64,000 nucleotides of DNA from Ooceraea biroi (Eukaryota > Arthropoda > Insecta > Hymenoptera > Formicidae). This document shows positions 63,364-64,000 of the stretch, piece by piece. A program made the translations under genes and the position numbers. The notes below the pieces were generated by a model that was not told the origin of the DNA, made no database searches, and saw only the letters and a list, made by a program, of their open reading frames with translations. Numbering within the stretch: position 1 is the first letter of the stretch; each line of letters opens with the position of its first letter. The stretch is from NCBI RefSeq assembly GCF_003672135.1, contig NC_039511.1:4180464-4244463 (forward strand). The letters are read 5' to 3'.

Positions 63364-63735
63364 TTAAGGGGAAGCTGGAGTTGCTAGTGAACTATTTTTT
63401 CACTATAGCGATGGTAATTGCAGTTTCGAAAATTCTCTTTATTGTTTGTGCAGAATAAAAAATCCTTTTCCACAAATGAAGTATAGATAGAAAGAAAGTC
63501 CGCTCTACAGGACTTTATATTCAAAATGGAAAAAAGTTAGAAAAGACAAATGCAAGTTTTTAACTTTTTTCCATTTTGAATATAAGTCCTGTAGAGCGGA
63601 CTTTCTTTCTATCTGTACTTCATTTGTGGAAAAGGATTTTTTATTCTGCACAAGCAATAAAGAGAATTTTCGAAACTGCAATTACCATCGCTATAGTGAA
63701 AAAATAGTTCACTAGCAACTCCAGCTTCCCCTTAA
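63364..63735. mobile_element. 372-bp near-perfect palindrome with TTAA ends (piggyBac-like MITE candidate)
   Basis: The left arm 63364-63540 and right arm 63557-63735 are reverse complements with only three or so differences (two substitutions and one 1-base indel, apart from the edge of the loop), around a loop of about 16 bases. Both outer ends read TTAAGGGGAAGCTGGAG into the element. TTAA is the target duplicated by piggyBac-type transposons. No ORF is present. The high arm identity points to a recent origin or to gene conversion between arms. A non-autonomous foldback element is the best guess, and the family is inference. Confidence 0.65.
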
Positions 63736-63904
63736 CCGAGAGGATTCTACAGGCGTTCTGAGAAAACTATACTCCTGATATAATTTCAAGAATATTCGAT
63801 AAAAGAATGTGAATAATATAGCTTGCGAAAGTATAAATCAGATGGAAGAATATCAATAATTACATGTTATCTGCCTCAAGCTTCGTTTTTATCTCGTGGA
63901 GAGA

Positions 63905-63951
63905 CTCCAGACTTTATTATAAGAGTTTAAGTTTTATAATAAAGTCTGGAG
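63905..63951. repeat. Hairpin with 17-bp perfect stem
   Basis: The arms 63905-63921 and 63935-63951 (starting CTCCAGACTTTATTATA) pair perfectly around a 13-base loop. It overlaps the next hairpin by four bases. Confidence 0.8.
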
Positions 63952-63985
63952 GCTTTATAATAAAATATTTTATTATACAGCCTCC
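63948..63985. repeat. Palindrome, 38 bp
   Basis: GGAGGCT at the left pairs with AGCCTCC at the right, with a self-complementary ATAATAAAATATTTTATTAT core and one mismatch pair. It shares four bases with the preceding hairpin. Together they could be the end of an element continuing beyond the window. Confidence 0.75.
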
Positions 63986-64000
63986 TTTAAAGAATTAAAA

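Noticed and set aside
1..64000. tRNA, rRNA and well-known insect microRNA sequences
   Set aside because: I looked for the usual internal motifs and mature microRNA seeds and saw none. A covariance-model search would be needed to exclude them.

Overview
This is a eukaryotic nuclear window, most likely from a hymenopteran insect and probably an ant. That is an inference from the insect-type nicotinic receptor, the abundance of mariner elements, and the alternation of AT-rich tracts with CpG-rich patches. Gene density is very low. Only two host genes can be reconstructed exon by exon: a nicotinic acetylcholine receptor alpha subunit (alpha2-like, + strand, seven exons, 51927-54718) and a LITAF-domain membrane protein (- strand, three coding exons, 59620-60770). 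Most of the rest looks intergenic or intronic.

Layout. 1-18423 is non-coding apart from an 813-bp TA-flanked TIR element (4275-5087), a hairpin (5246-5300) and simple repeats. 18424-22460 is a large inverted repeat (arms about 0.6 kb) whose right arm was hit by two different mariners: a broken one on the - strand (19402-20681) and an intact one on the + strand (20976-22262). The left arm still carries both empty sites. 22461-35950 is non-coding, with a hairpin and a 78-bp tandem duplication. 36012-38960 is a GC/CpG-rich island with trinucleotide repeats and a good - strand splice donor at its left edge, probably the promoter and first exon of an unidentified gene. A second intact mariner sits at 42478-43764, the same length as the first (1287 bp).

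The right end holds the genes. A TATA box, an ATG and a consensus donor at 48083-48179 could form a first exon joined in frame to the receptor. The receptor CDS follows, and then AT-rich sequence with a few coding-like fragments. The LITAF gene runs leftward from a CpG-rich promoter near 62.9-63.3 kb. Downstream of its TGA stop the same frame stays open for 101 more codons, and an 84-codon ORF runs antisense across its last exon. The window ends in palindromes: a 372-bp near-perfect one bounded by TTAA (63364-63735) and two overlapping hairpins (63905-63985).

The genes do not form a pathway. The receptor is a synaptic ligand-gated channel and the LITAF protein an endolysosomal membrane adaptor. 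No tRNA, rRNA or CRISPR array was seen. All calls are by eye, without database searches.
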